Positions 8,674 to 19,126 are shown, numbered from the stretch's first letter. The stretch: DNA of 64,000 nt from Arachidicoccus rhizosphaerae (GCF_900107765.1 NZ_FNQY01000018.1:1-64000); one strand, 5' to 3'. The notes: generated by a model not told the origin, from the letters alone. A program made the numbers and translations.

Positions 8674-9297
8674 ATGAACCTTTCAATGGAGTATTTTAGT
8701 CACCTGCAAAAAGATAGAAAACTTAGAAAAGTGCTACTCAGTCCGCTACCTCCTTTAAAACTGCAACCCAGAGCGGACATAAGACTGATGCAAAGTATTA
8801 TGAGTCAGCAGCTGAGTACCACGGTTGCCCGGACGCTTCATCAGCGATTTTTTGCACACTGCGGTTCTGATAAACCGGACATTCGCTTTATTGCTCAGAT
8901 GGATCCCGCGCTGCTGCAGGCCATTGGCCTGAGCCGGGCAAAAACCAGCTATATCCTGAATGTCGCCCAGTTTTTTACACAACACAGCATTACCGACAGA
9001 AAACTAAGAGCCATGCCTTCAGAACAGATCATAACCCTGCTCACCCAGATTAAAGGAGTGGGCCGCTGGACGGTAGAGATGCTGCTGATGTTTACCCTTG
9101 CCAGAGAAGATGTATTTGCCGTAGATGATCTGGGGATACAACTGGCGATGACGCAACTGTATAGGCTGGAGCGACCGCTGAAAGGAAACAGGCAAGACTT
9201 TAAAAATCAGCTACTTAGCATCAGTGAAAGATGGAGTCCCTATAAAACCTATGCTTGTCTGCATTTATGGCGTTTTAAGGACAATCCACCCTTGTAG
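8674..9297 (+). CDS. DNA-3-methyladenine glycosylase, HhH-GPD (AlkA type)
   Basis: Base-excision repair glycosylase removing alkylated purines. The helix-hairpin-helix motif lies at about 123-142 (IKGVGRWTVEMLLMF), followed by the catalytic Asp in VDDLG (Asp151 or Asp152). At 207 residues it lacks the N-terminal TATA-like domain of E. coli AlkA, as in the short bacterial and yeast Mag1-type enzymes. A second in-frame ATG at 8686 is possible as a start. It has no obvious operon partner. Confidence 0.9.
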   Translation: MNLSMEYFSHLQKDRKLRKVLLSPLPPLKLQPRADIRLMQSIMSQQLSTTVARTLHQRFFAHCGSDKPDIRFIAQMDPALLQAIGLSRAKTSYILNVAQFFTQHSITDRKLRAMPSEQIITLLTQIKGVGRWTVEMLLMFTLAREDVFAVDDLGIQLAMTQLYRLERPLKGNRQDFKNQLLSISERWSPYKTYACLHLWRFKDNPPL

Positions 9298-9357
9298 CCA
9301 AAGGCCCGGAAAATGGCTAATTATGAAAAAAATAGCCCCAATTTGCTTCCTAATCAC

Positions 9358-9365
9358 TACATTTG
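9358..9365 (+). promoter_or_regulatory. probable efp promoter (-7 element)
   Basis: TACATTTG matches TAnnTTTG 43 bp upstream of the efp ATG. No convincing -33 element at ideal spacing was found. Confidence 0.5.
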
Positions 9366-9408
9366 CCTCTTATAAACGTTTAAAATAATAAAATAAGTAA
9401 AAAATTTT

Positions 9409-9975
9409 ATGGCTACAACTTCTGATATCAGTCGTGGTTTAATCCTGAAATTAGATAACAACCTTTACTCTGTAGTAGAGTTCGGAGAAAACAAAACAGC
9501 CCGTGCCGCTGCCAAAGTATGGGCGAAACTAAAAGGGGTGGATAACAACCGCACGATTGAAAAGACCTGGAATAGTGGAGAAACCATTTTTCCAGTCAGA
9601 GTAGAAAAACACGCATTCCAGTATTTATATAAGGACGAGACCGGCTATAACCTGATGAACAATGAGACATTTGAACAAATTGTTCTGGCCGAAGAAATGA
9701 TTGATGCGCCTCAGTTCTTAAAAGATGGCAGTGAAGTAAATGTATTTATTAATACGGAAACAGATCAGGCCATCGGAGCAGAATTGCCTGAAAAGATTGT
9801 TTTACTGGTAACTTATTGTGAACCAGGTCTTAAAGGGGATACCGCTACCCGTGCCACTAAACCTGCCACCCTGGAAACAGGCGCCACCGTCAATGTACCG
9901 CTGTTTGTAAATGAAGGAGAGCTGATCCGTATCAATACAAAGACCGGTGATTACGTTGAAAGAGTAAAGGAATAG
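9409..9975 (+). CDS. efp: elongation factor P with arginine-type tip loop
   Basis: EF-P enters the ribosomal E site and rescues stalling at polyproline stretches. Length (188 residues) and the three beta-barrel domains are normal, with the C-terminal family motif GDTATRATKPATLETGA and the end VNEGELIRINTKTGDYVERV. The domain I loop is unusual. Where most EF-Ps have PGKG with the modified lysine, this protein reads NKTARAAAKV, with two extra residues after EF. By position and flanks, Arg32 aligns with the rhamnosylated Arg32 of the Pseudomonas-type protein (NKSGRNAA). Whether Arg32 is modified cannot be told from this window. Confidence 0.95.
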   Translation: MATTSDISRGLILKLDNNLYSVVEFGENKTARAAAKVWAKLKGVDNNRTIEKTWNSGETIFPVRVEKHAFQYLYKDETGYNLMNNETFEQIVLAEEMIDAPQFLKDGSEVNVFINTETDQAIGAELPEKIVLLVTYCEPGLKGDTATRATKPATLETGATVNVPLFVNEGELIRINTKTGDYVERVKE

Positions 9976-10184
9976 TCCGGGTATTTAAACCGACAGATTT
10001 ATTTTGCAGAGCTGGGTAAAAATTGGTCCGCAAAAACGGTAGGGCATTTTTACCCCGCTTTCGAGTACCCCTTATTTTTTAGGATAAATTAGCAGTAAGC
10101 TGACAAAAATCACGTATTTTTAAAAGTAGAAATATCCCGTAATTTTCAATTTAAATTGTAATTATTCATAATTAATTATTAACC

Positions 10185-10676
10185 ATGGAATATAAACAGA
10201 TCCAGGAACTTATCAAGACCATTAACAAAAGCAATATCGGAGAGCTTTCCATTGAAGAGAAGGATTTTAAAATCACCATTAAACAGAAAAAGGAAAACAT
10301 CCAGACTTTTGTCAATGCGCAGCCTATTCAGTCTAATTTTCTGCCACAGGCTCCTCAACCTACCAGCCTGCCGCAGCAAGGTGGAGCACCTGCAGCACCG
10401 GCTGAAAAGAAACCTGCAGCTGCTGATACCAGCAACCTGGTGGCTATTAAAAGTCCGATGATCGGTACTTTTTATCGCCGTGCTTCTCCGGATAAGCCAT
10501 TACTGGCTGAGGTAGGTCAGGAAGTTAAACCCGGACAAGCCGTTTGTATTATCGAGGCCATGAAACTGTTCAATGAAATTGAAAGCGAAGTTTCTGGTAC
10601 GATTGTAAAGGTATTGGTAGATGACGCCTCTCCTGTAGAGTTTGATCAACCCTTATTCTTAGTAGAACCTAATTAA
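10185..10676 (+). CDS. accB: acetyl-CoA carboxylase biotin carboxyl carrier protein
   Basis: Carries the carboxybiotin of acetyl-CoA carboxylase in fatty acid synthesis. The C-terminal biotinyl domain (about 85-163) contains the EAMKL motif with biotin-accepting Lys127. It is preceded by a Pro/Ala/Gln-rich linker (about 45-85) and an N-terminal segment of the usual type. Its 163 residues are normal. The gene is followed by accC after 316 bp rather than the usual short gap; that gap shows no gene. Confidence 0.96.
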   Translation: MEYKQIQELIKTINKSNIGELSIEEKDFKITIKQKKENIQTFVNAQPIQSNFLPQAPQPTSLPQQGGAPAAPAEKKPAAADTSNLVAIKSPMIGTFYRRASPDKPLLAEVGQEVKPGQAVCIIEAMKLFNEIESEVSGTIVKVLVDDASPVEFDQPLFLVEPN

Positions 10677-10992
10677 TAAAAGTAGTGCCCGGCCCTGAGA
10701 CCTGGCCTGTTTTTTTTAGCAGCGCCCCGGTGGGAGCGGAAAGCAGAAGATTAGAAGCGTTATCATAATAGCCATTTTGGCCTTGCTGCTTTTTTGACCG
10801 GTTCACCTAGCCGTCACTGCACTTGCTCTTTTTTTGGGACGTTCTACCTGTATTTAAAGGATCAAAAGATGGTAAGGATATGGTGTTGGCTCCTGATCAA
10901 GGCACGAACTGTTTTTGTAGGCAGGGGCTTAATCAGCCGCTCGCTATAAAAGTCAACGCGGTATCTCATTAATTTATGACCAAATTCAAAAA
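10677..10992. other. 316-bp gap between accB and accC
   Basis: No gene is seen. A weak GGCC-based hairpin followed by eight T residues near 10689-10716 could end accB transcripts, but the stem is too short to call with confidence. No clear TAnnTTTG element was found before accC. Confidence 0.4.
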
Positions 10993-12336
10993 ATGTTTAA
11001 AAAGATATTAATTGCCAACCGTGGAGAGATTGCCTTAAGGGTCATTAGAACCTGCCGGGAAATGGGCATTAAAACGGTTGCTGTTTACTCCACTGCAGAC
11101 AAAGAAAGTCTGCATGTTCGCTTTGCAGATGAGGCGGTGTGTATCGGGAAGCCATCCAGTATGGATTCTTATCTGAATATCCCGCATATCATGGCCGCAG
11201 CAGAAATTACCAATAGTGATGCGATTCATCCGGGATATGGATTCCTGGCTGAAAATGCCAAGTTTGCCCAGATTTGTAACGACCATGGCGTTAAATTTAT
11301 CGGACCTACAGCGGAGATGATCAACCTGATGGGAGATAAGGTGACTGCTAAGGACACCATGATCAAAGCAGGCGTTCCGGTTGTTCCCGGTGTGGAAGGA
11401 CTATTGGAAAGCCTGGAACATGCCATTGAATCTGCCAAGATTGTCGGCTATCCTGTTATCCTGAAAGCTACCGCCGGTGGCGGAGGTAAAGGGATGCGCG
11501 TAGTCTGGAAAGAAGAGGAGATGGAGAAAAACTATACAACGGCAAAAATGGAAGCTGCCGCCTCCTTTAAAAATGACGGGATTTATATGGAGAAGTTCGT
11601 AGAAGAACCACACCATATAGAAATCCAGGTGGCCGGTGACCAGTTTGGTACTGTCTGTCACATGAGTGAGCGTGACTGTTCCATCCAGCGCCGTCACCAG
11701 AAACTGGTAGAAGAATCACCTTCACCGTTTATGACGCCGGAACTCAGAGAAGCCATGGGCCAAGCAGCTATTAAAGCCGCCGCCTCCATTAATTATGAAG
11801 GGGTGGGCACCATTGAATTTCTGGTAGACAAACATCGTAATTTCTATTTCATGGAAATGAATACCCGTATTCAGGTAGAACACTGTGTTACGGAAGAGGT
11901 GATCAATTTTGATCTGATTAAAGAGCAGATCAAAATCGCGATGGGAGAGAAGATTTCCGGTAAGAATTACACACCTGTAATGCACGCTATTGAGTGCCGT
12001 ATCAATGCGGAGGATCCTTATAATGACTTCAGACCATCTCCCGGAACCATCAGAACATTAAATACACCGGGTGGCCATGGAGTACGTGTGGACAGCCATG
12101 TTTATTCAGGTTATACCATTCCTCCTTATTATGACTCTATGATCGCTAAGCTGATCGCAGTTGCCAGAACCAGGGAAGAGGCGATTGATACCATGTACAG
12201 GGCCCTGAGTGAATATGTAATAGAAGGCGATGGCGTTAAAACGACGATTCCTTTCCACTTACAGTTGATGCAGGATGAGCATTTCCGTAAAGGAGAATTC
12301 ACCACTAAATTTATGGAGTCGTTTAAAATGAAATAA
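10993..12336 (+). CDS. accC: biotin carboxylase subunit of acetyl-CoA carboxylase
   Basis: ATP-grasp enzyme that carboxylates biotin on AccB. The order is an N-terminal biotin carboxylase domain ([20 protein letters not shown]), an ATP-grasp centre with the glycine loop [13 protein letters not shown] near 155-167, the catalytic stretch [12 protein letters not shown] near 290-300, and a C-terminal domain with ECRINAEDP. Its 447 residues match the single-subunit enzyme with no fused domains. The start is the ATG giving [12 protein letters not shown]. Confidence 0.97.
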   Translation: MFKKILIANRGEIALRVIRTCREMGIKTVAVYSTADKESLHVRFADEAVCIGKPSSMDSYLNIPHIMAAAEITNSDAIHPGYGFLAENAKFAQICNDHGVKFIGPTAEMINLMGDKVTAKDTMIKAGVPVVPGVEGLLESLEHAIESAKIVGYPVILKATAGGGGKGMRVVWKEEEMEKNYTTAKMEAAASFKNDGIYMEKFVEEPHHIEIQVAGDQFGTVCHMSERDCSIQRRHQKLVEESPSPFMTPELREAMGQAAIKAAASINYEGVGTIEFLVDKHRNFYFMEMNTRIQVEHCVTEEVINFDLIKEQIKIAMGEKISGKNYTPVMHAIECRINAEDPYNDFRPSPGTIRTLNTPGGHGVRVDSHVYSGYTIPPYYDSMIAKLIAVARTREEAIDTMYRALSEYVIEGDGVKTTIPFHLQLMQDEHFRKGEFTTKFMESFKMK

Positions 12337-12381
12337 TAAGCCGGGAGTAACTTCCGGATTTTAAACGGTTTATTTGTATGA

Positions 12382-12437
12382 TTAAAAGAGGATAAGCCAC
12401 TATTCTGGAATGGATAAGTGACGCTATCCTCTTTTAA
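12382..12437. terminator. inverted repeat ending accC
   Basis: A perfect 13-bp stem (12382-12394 with 12425-12437) has A-rich and T-rich outer ends and a 30-nt loop. It ends 67 bp before the next gene. The ends would suit termination in either direction. Confidence 0.6.
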
Positions 12438-12503
12438 TGTTAGGTCCATTTCGTATTACCATGACCGTCAGGTACCGCAAAATATGAATACGCAGCATTA
12501 AAT

Positions 12504-15380
12504 ATGAGTTCACAATTAGAGCTGGCCCTGTTATGGGAGCCAGAAAACTTGGAGAAAAATATGGGTTACTTTTCCTTTCTGTCTATTGTGACAAATGGAA
12601 AGGTAACGACCTATCGTAAAGGAGATATTGACCGAAAAAATATTAAAAACCTGAGGGCGGGCTTTTCTTCCACCTATAATGATTTCCTGGAATCCATCGG
12701 CAAGGAAGTTAATCAGCAGAAAATAGGGGCGGCTCAGTTTATGCTTAAAAAGTCGGGCGGTGACGCGGGCATCCGCAAACTGGTGGCAGAGCAAATCAGC
12801 AAGCACACTTATGAACAGGTAGAACGCTTTGCCCGTATGCGGCATGTCATGCGGCATTATCAGTGGGTAAGTGATGAAAAGACTAAAAATAAAAAACTAC
12901 AGGCCTGCGAGATAACGGATCATAAATTACCGCTCCATTTTGAGCTGGCCAGTCGCGGGGGCCGTTATTACGCGGTTCCCTTTGTAGAAATAGAAGGTCA
13001 GACAAGAGCGCTCCAAAAGGAAGACCGGTATGCATTTATGGTGCCTGGCATTCACAAGGGTGTCTGGCATTTTCTGGCCTATAAAGATTACAAGACACTA
13101 TGCTGGCTGGAAGAAATGGAGCAGAACCCTCAGAACCTTTTGGCAGATAAATTCTCCACGCTGATTCTGCCAAGGCTGGAACAGGATTATCAAATCATAA
13201 AAAACGGGCATTTTGACATCCAGGAAGTGCGCTGCGCACCTGCCTGCAGTATTCAGCTCTCCGAGCTGAATGACTCCTTTTTGGTCCTGATGCCTAAATG
13301 GAGCTATGATCACCTGCTGGTGGATGGCGGATTTGAAGCAGTCAGGGAAATCCGTCATAAAGGAGCCCTTTACCGCATTTACAGGGATCAGCAGGCAGAA
13401 GCGCAGTTTATCCATTATCTTGAAGGACTGCACACCGGCTTCCCCGCCCAGGCTAAAAGAGGCTTTTATTATCTTTCCTTTGCCGAGGCCAGAAAGCGCC
13501 AGTGGTTTTTAAAAGCCTATAGAAAGCTGCTGGATGAAAACGTGCAGATTACGGGACTGGATCAGTTGCGTAATTTTAAATACAGCCCGCATCCGCCCAC
13601 TACCACCCTGCGCCTGATTAATAGCACAGGGGCAAGTGTAGCGTTGGAGGTCAAAGTTTTTTTTGATAAGGAACAGGTGCCGGTATTAAATATCCAGAAA
13701 ATGCTGCTGGCAGGGCAGCATAATGTGCTGCTCAAAGACGACAGCATTGCTGTTTTTCCCGAAGACTGGCAAATGGAATACGGTCTGTTTATCAAGCATG
13801 CCCAGATTGAAAAAGATAAATTATTATTACCCTCCTGGCTGTTCTGGGAGGTACAAAATAAAAAGGAACAGACCCGGGAAATCGCGGGTAAAATCCTGCC
13901 GGACAGCTGGCGCAGTAACTGGAAAAAATGGCAGCAGAGTGAAGAAGTGTTATTTGAGGTGCCCAGGGCGGTGCAGGCCTCTTTACGGCCTTATCAACAA
14001 AAGGGATATGAATGGATGGTATTGCTTTCTGAAATGCAGGCAGGTGCCTGTCTGGCCGATGATATGGGACTGGGTAAAACGCTGCAGACCATCTGCTTTT
14101 TAGCCAGGCAGTGGGAGATTGCCCCCGACAGAAAAAGCATTGTTATCTGTCCGGCGTCCTTGCTGCATAACTGGGAACAGGAAATGAGTAAATATCTGCC
14201 CGGTAAAAAAAGTTGTGTCTACCGGGGGCAGAACAGAGATTTTGATGAATTTCTGTCAGGCAGTGCGGATCTTTTAATTGTCAGTTATAATACGGCCAGG
14301 CAGGATATCGACCGCTTAGGTGCCTACAGCTGGCAGGTGGCCATTATTGATGAGAGTCATAATATTAAAAATACAGCGGCCAGCATTACCAAATCCGTAG
14401 GGATGATCCGGGCCATTCAAAAAGTAGCGCTCAGCGGTACGCCCGTCATGAACAATACCTCTGATCTGTATGCCCAGCTTAATTTTGTGCTGCCCGGACT
14501 GCTGGGCACCAAAGCTTTTTTCAATAATGAATATGTGGTGCCCATTGACCGGGAAGCAGATCAGCAGAAAATGCTGGCTTTAAGGAATCTGACCAGCCCT
14601 TTTATTCTGAGGCGCACCAAGCGTCAGGTCGCCAAAGACCTGCCCGACAGAACGGAGTCTACGCTGTGGTGTGAGATGAATGAAGCGCAGCGCTTTTTTT
14701 ATGAGGAGGCGAAGATGAGTATCAGGGATAGCGTATTTCTGGATGTGAAAAATGAAGGACTGGGCAAAGCCCGGTTCAGTATCATTCAGGGACTACAGCG
14801 ACTGCGACAGATCTGTAATGCGCCCGTTCTTTTAAAGGACGCCACTGAGCTGGTGCCCCAGGAGTCCATAAAAATAGATTATCTGGTGGAGATGCTGCAG
14901 GGTATACGGGAGGAAGGCGCCAAGGCGTTGGTGTTCTCACAGTTTACCGGCATGCTGGATCTGATTGCCGAGGCTTTTAATAAAAACGGGATAGATTTTT
15001 ATCATTTTGACGGGAGCACACCTACGGAAAAGCGTCATGAGATGGTGAGCAGTTTTCAGGAAGAGTCGGATGGTAAAACGGCTTTTTTAATCAGCCTGAA
15101 GGCAGGCAATGCCGGTTTAAACCTGACTGCCGCCCAGTATGTGTTCCTGGTGGACCCCTGGTGGAATAATGCGGTGGAACAGCAGGCCATCGACCGGACT
15201 CACCGTATCGGTCAGCAAAACCATGTATTTGCCTACCGGATGATTTGTAAGGATTCCATAGAAGAGAAAATTCTGGCTATCCAGCAAAAAAAGAAAATGC
15301 TGTCCGATGAGCTGATCAGTGCGGAAGAAGGTTTTGTAAAACAGATTACGGAAGAGGAACTGATGTATCTGTTTAGCTAG
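12504..15380 (+). CDS. Swi2/Snf2-family DNA-dependent ATPase
   Basis: Superfamily 2 translocase. The C-terminal half has the complete motor: Walker A DDMGLGKTLQT near residue 518, motif II as DESH near 615 (the Snf2 form of DEAH), LSGTPVMNN, then VFSQFTGMLD, HFDGSTP and the motif VI region DRTHRIGQ. The first 480 residues or so form a family-typical but uncharacterised region without a SWIM zinc motif that I can see. Its 958 residues suggest a full protein. Such bacterial Snf2 proteins may act on stalled RNA polymerase or DNA-protein complexes; the target here is unknown. It is monocistronic. Confidence 0.93.
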   Translation: MSSQLELALLWEPENLEKNMGYFSFLSIVTNGKVTTYRKGDIDRKNIKNLRAGFSSTYNDFLESIGKEVNQQKIGAAQFMLKKSGGDAGIRKLVAEQISKHTYEQVERFARMRHVMRHYQWVSDEKTKNKKLQACEITDHKLPLHFELASRGGRYYAVPFVEIEGQTRALQKEDRYAFMVPGIHKGVWHFLAYKDYKTLCWLEEMEQNPQNLLADKFSTLILPRLEQDYQIIKNGHFDIQEVRCAPACSIQLSELNDSFLVLMPKWSYDHLLVDGGFEAVREIRHKGALYRIYRDQQAEAQFIHYLEGLHTGFPAQAKRGFYYLSFAEARKRQWFLKAYRKLLDENVQITGLDQLRNFKYSPHPPTTTLRLINSTGASVALEVKVFFDKEQVPVLNIQKMLLAGQHNVLLKDDSIAVFPEDWQMEYGLFIKHAQIEKDKLLLPSWLFWEVQNKKEQTREIAGKILPDSWRSNWKKWQQSEEVLFEVPRAVQASLRPYQQKGYEWMVLLSEMQAGACLADDMGLGKTLQTICFLARQWEIAPDRKSIVICPASLLHNWEQEMSKYLPGKKSCVYRGQNRDFDEFLSGSADLLIVSYNTARQDIDRLGAYSWQVAIIDESHNIKNTAASITKSVGMIRAIQKVALSGTPVMNNTSDLYAQLNFVLPGLLGTKAFFNNEYVVPIDREADQQKMLALRNLTSPFILRRTKRQVAKDLPDRTESTLWCEMNEAQRFFYEEAKMSIRDSVFLDVKNEGLGKARFSIIQGLQRLRQICNAPVLLKDATELVPQESIKIDYLVEMLQGIREEGAKALVFSQFTGMLDLIAEAFNKNGIDFYHFDGSTPTEKRHEMVSSFQEESDGKTAFLISLKAGNAGLNLTAAQYVFLVDPWWNNAVEQQAIDRTHRIGQQNHVFAYRMICKDSIEEKILAIQQKKKMLSDELISAEEGFVKQITEEELMYLFS

Positions 15381-15392
15381 CATTCACTGGCT

Positions 15393-18221
15393 TTAGACGT
15401 TCCGGCCGGCTCTGCCGCCACGGGCATGGCCGTCCCCGGAATTCCTGTTTTTATGACCAGAATGCGGCTGACTTTCACCAGCGTCTTCTTTTTGTTCAGC
15501 GGATTTACTGCCGCCAAAATGCAGGTGGAGATCCTTTAAGTTATAGGAGAAGGTAAGCAGAAAATAACGCTTGAAAACATCATTTTGGGTCTGCTGGATA
15601 AAATTATCTGACCGGACAAAATCCATACCGTTACTTTGATTGAGTAAATCCGTAACAGAAAGGGTGAGTTTTGCTGCTTTCTGAGCAAAGGATTTGGCAA
15701 AAGATATATTTAATATCGTGCTGTTGTTTTGTTGTTCTTTAGGCAGCCCTGCATACAGGGTGTAGTGGAAGCCGGCAGAGGATTCCCAGCCTGATTCACT
15801 GTACCAGGTGCCGTCAAAGGCAATAAGCTGATCAAAGTAGTTGCCATCTGTTGATTTACTGACCGAATAATTGGTCAAATGATAGGTAGGTCGGGTGGTC
15901 AGGTTAATATCCAGGGCTTTTTTAAGATTGGAACGCCATCTGAAAGTTTCTGAGAATACATGCTGGGTCGTATAATTTTTGACGCCGTCAATTAAGCTGA
16001 CCATATGCTGGCGGTTGATCCTTGTCTGTAAATCCAGGTTAGATTCTATCCAATGGATGGGCAGGCCGACACCCAGATAGGCACTCATCTGATAGTTGCC
16101 GTTGATATTAACGGGGATCGAGTACTGACCGCCATTGTCCAGGCGGGTAACGGAATTAACCACGCTGTTTTCTGCCAGCTCAGCGTCTATCTTACCATAA
16201 AAAGACCGGCTGGTGACGCTGTCTCTGGTACTGTATTCAATAAAGGCGTTATGATTGAATCTCTGCTTGAGATCGGGGTTGCCGGCACGGATATATAATG
16301 GATTGGAATTGTCCACAATAGGCTGCATCTGACTGACGCTGGGCTGACTGGTTCTGCCGCTGTATCTGAATCTGAGCCGGCGCCATTTATTGAATTTATA
16401 GCTGAAGCTGGCCGTTGGGTATAAGTTGACATAGTCCTGATGGATGTCCGTGTTTTTTGTACGGTTCAGGCTGCGGACATTCCCCCACTGGGTACCCGAG
16501 CCAACGCTGAAACGAACATGTTCATCATGGTAACGGTAACTAAGCGTCGTGCGGGTAGACTGATAGGTATTGCCATATAAATTGGTGAGCACAGAATCGA
16601 TATCCGTGTATCCCGAACTCAGCGAGTCATAGTTAAAGGCTCTCTGATCAGACTCGCTATTAGAGTAGGCACCGTTGAGCTCCAGTTGCAGCATATGATG
16701 CAGCCCCAAAGGTTCCGTATAGTCCAGATTTGCCCGGTAGGACGTATTATTGGCGGTATTGATAAATTTTCTGCGGGTGATTTCCAGGCTGTCCGCCACA
16801 TAATCAAAGAGCTCCGTATTGCTGGTTCTGATCCGGTCATTGCTGTTGCTGTTCATATTAAGATCCAGGGAGATAGAACGGCCCCTCTTTTTGAACCGGT
16901 GGTTATAGGTGGCGGAAAGATTAAAATTATGCTGATTGCCGTCTGAACGTCCGGAATTCACGGTTTTGTTTTTAGGGGTCACCTGCTCTTTGTAAGCACT
17001 GTCAATGGTCGTCGTGGAGCTATTGGTATTATGATCAGAAGCGATACTATATCTTGGTCGGATGTACAGCTCATTGGTGGAATCAAATTTTGTTTCCCAG
17101 TCCAGATTAAAATTATGGTTTATCTGTTGATTCCAGGAGGACCTTACCGTGTTTTTATTAAAGACCGTATCATTGGTATAAAGATCCTGCCGCCAGGTTC
17201 TGGAGTCTCCGGATCCCATATTTTTATTCAGCATATAGCTGGCAGCTATTTTGGACGTTTCACCGATTTTATTACGGTAATTGGCTCCATAGGTAGAACC
17301 ATGGTTTTTACCAACCCTGGCGCCCCGTGTGTTATCCGCTTTTGCGACAAAGGAGAGTTGTTTATCAGGACCGTATAAAAATGCTTTACCGTCAATCCGG
17401 TATAGGGGATTTTTTAAGCTGGCGTCTCTGCTACCAATGGCAACGGAAGGTCTGCCGAACAGACCCTTAAATTTTCTGCGCGTAACGATATTGATCGTGC
17501 GTATTCTTTCTCCGTCATCAAAACCGGTAAATTTACTCTGGTCTGTCTGTGCGTCATAGACCTGTATTTTTTTGATCGCATCAGCCGGCAGATTTTTAAC
17601 GGCCATGGCAGGGTTGTCTCCGAAGAAGGGCTTCCCGTTTACATAGATTTTAGGGACAGGCTGGCCGTCAGACTGAACATTGCCATCTTTGTCCACTTCC
17701 AGACCGGCCATTTTACTGAGTAAATCCCCGGCTGTGGCATCCGGTTTTACAGTGTAGGCGTCGGCATTAAACTCTGTGGTATCACCGTTCATGGTGACTG
17801 GCCGTACGGCCGTCACTGATACCGTTTCCATATCATTATAATGGTCAGCGAGTGTTATCACACCTAATTGTACACTATCCTTTTGCTGGTCTACGCTGAT
17901 ATACTTGTGAAGGTTTTCATAGTTCTGCACCTGAATATCCAGTATATAGGTATCTGCAGTTAACCCGGTAAAGGAGAATTTTCCGAGGCTATCAGAAATC
18001 CGGTACAAAGCCTTCGCGGTATCACTGGCATGCATGAGTTTAATGGTTGCTCCCCGAACTGGTTTTTTTTGACTATCCTGGAACTGACCGTTTAGGATGG
18101 TGCCTTTTTTAGAGGCTTGCTGTGCTAGAAGCATAGGGTTTGCGGAAAACAAACAGCCTAACAACAGAAGGATGATCAATAAATGGGATCTTACTGAGTA
18201 GGGGGTCTGTTTTTGCTGCAT
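15393..18221 (-). CDS. outer-membrane beta-barrel receptor, TonB-dependent-like
   Basis: Secreted by an N-terminal signal (residues 12-34, hydrophobic, ending LLAQQ). Next comes a CarboxypepD_reg-like domain (about 38-120), a plug-like region (GDLLSKMAGLEVDKDGNVQ and IYVNGKPFFGDNPAMAVKNLP) and a large C-terminal beta-barrel rich in aromatic-polar alternation. The tail is Gly/Arg/His-rich. At 942 residues it fits the OMP_b-brl family common in Bacteroidota. There is no SusD partner next to it, so the substrate cannot be inferred. A possible promoter lies upstream (TTG at 18348-18350, 18 bp, TACATTTA at 18322-18329 on the minus strand). Confidence 0.9.
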   Translation of the reverse strand: MQQKQTPYSVRSHLLIILLLLGCLFSANPMLLAQQASKKGTILNGQFQDSQKKPVRGATIKLMHASDTAKALYRISDSLGKFSFTGLTADTYILDIQVQNYENLHKYISVDQQKDSVQLGVITLADHYNDMETVSVTAVRPVTMNGDTTEFNADAYTVKPDATAGDLLSKMAGLEVDKDGNVQSDGQPVPKIYVNGKPFFGDNPAMAVKNLPADAIKKIQVYDAQTDQSKFTGFDDGERIRTINIVTRRKFKGLFGRPSVAIGSRDASLKNPLYRIDGKAFLYGPDKQLSFVAKADNTRGARVGKNHGSTYGANYRNKIGETSKIAASYMLNKNMGSGDSRTWRQDLYTNDTVFNKNTVRSSWNQQINHNFNLDWETKFDSTNELYIRPRYSIASDHNTNSSTTTIDSAYKEQVTPKNKTVNSGRSDGNQHNFNLSATYNHRFKKRGRSISLDLNMNSNSNDRIRTSNTELFDYVADSLEITRRKFINTANNTSYRANLDYTEPLGLHHMLQLELNGAYSNSESDQRAFNYDSLSSGYTDIDSVLTNLYGNTYQSTRTTLSYRYHDEHVRFSVGSGTQWGNVRSLNRTKNTDIHQDYVNLYPTASFSYKFNKWRRLRFRYSGRTSQPSVSQMQPIVDNSNPLYIRAGNPDLKQRFNHNAFIEYSTRDSVTSRSFYGKIDAELAENSVVNSVTRLDNGGQYSIPVNINGNYQMSAYLGVGLPIHWIESNLDLQTRINRQHMVSLIDGVKNYTTQHVFSETFRWRSNLKKALDINLTTRPTYHLTNYSVSKSTDGNYFDQLIAFDGTWYSESGWESSAGFHYTLYAGLPKEQQNNSTILNISFAKSFAQKAAKLTLSVTDLLNQSNGMDFVRSDNFIQQTQNDVFKRYFLLTFSYNLKDLHLHFGGSKSAEQKEDAGESQPHSGHKNRNSGDGHARGGRAGRNV

Positions 18222-18565
18222 CTTCTCTAAAGGCTGATTTATAGCTTGGTTCAGCCGGACGGGTCAAATTGCCAGCACTGCCAGAACTCAATCTTAAAAC
18301 CGGATAATAATTTTATGAAAATAAATGTAACGAACTACGCTTAACGACAAAAAGTGTAAAAGCGCCTCTTAAGCCAAGAGATTAGACGAAGTGGGGACTG
18401 AAAGGTTTAATACAGTCCCTGTATAAATTTTCGGGGCAGTCGCCATCAATCCGGAAACTAGCCTGTTCACAGTACAATTGTCGATATAAAAATGGGCTCC
18501 GCTACCCGGGTTGTATCATAATATATTACCCGGCTCACGAAGCCCGCTCCAATACTGTATGTTGA
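18222..18565. other. intergenic gap upstream of the receptor gene
   Basis: No gene is seen. It holds the candidate minus-strand promoter described for the receptor. Near 18490-18550 there are nested short inverted repeats (GGGCT/AGCCC and CCCGG elements) that may terminate the VOC genes. Confidence 0.4.
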
Positions 18566-19030
18566 CTAAGCCTGTTCCAGGGTTTTGGCATCGAGCTTAA
18601 CCATCTGCATCATTGCCTGCATGACCCGGTCAGATTTACCCGGTTCAGCACTTAGTATCCACTCGTTGAATTTTGCCGGTACTATTTGCCAGGCGATCCC
18701 GAACTGGTCGGTCAGCCAGCCACATTGCATGGTTTTTCCATTCTTAGACAGGTGGTCCCAGGCCTGGTCGATTTCCTGTTGGGTGTCGCAAAGCAGCATA
18801 ATGGAGATGGCCGGGCTAAAACTAAATGCCGGGCCGCCGTTTAATGCCATATAGGAAATGCCTGCCATCTCAAAATTAATGGTGAGCGGCACTTCACTTC
18901 CTTGTCTGGGTGGTGCTGTTTTGGTATAAAATGTAGAGATGATTTTTACGTTTTTTATAACTTCGCTGTAATACGAAATGGCTTGTTCGGCATTGCCATC
19001 GAACCAGAGACAGATTGCAGAATGTTGCAT
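18566..19030 (-). CDS. VOC-fold protein, PhnB-like
   Basis: A 154-residue protein of the PhnB/3-demethylubiquinone methyltransferase-like branch of the VOC superfamily. It begins with ICLWFDGNAEQAISYYSEVI and ends with the typical GWLTDQFGIAWQIVP motif. Such proteins are predicted glyoxalase-fold enzymes or binding proteins; no substrate can be assigned. It is followed on the same strand by a second member of the same superfamily 97 bp upstream, so the two may be an ancient tandem pair. Confidence 0.85.
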   Translation of the reverse strand: MQHSAICLWFDGNAEQAISYYSEVIKNVKIISTFYTKTAPPRQGSEVPLTINFEMAGISYMALNGGPAFSFSPAISIMLLCDTQQEIDQAWDHLSKNGKTMQCGWLTDQFGIAWQIVPAKFNEWILSAEPGKSDRVMQAMMQMVKLDAKTLEQA

Positions 19031-19126
19031 AATATTATTTTTAGGGAATATTTTTTAGATGCTTCATAAATAAGGGACGGGTCATGAATGAAGATAGCGA
19101 CAGGAATAATGTGTACTTTTTTGCTG

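Noticed and set aside
10689-10716. T-rich tract with a GGCC stem after accB as a terminator
   Set aside because: Only four base pairs form; it was noted in the gap entry but not called as a terminator.
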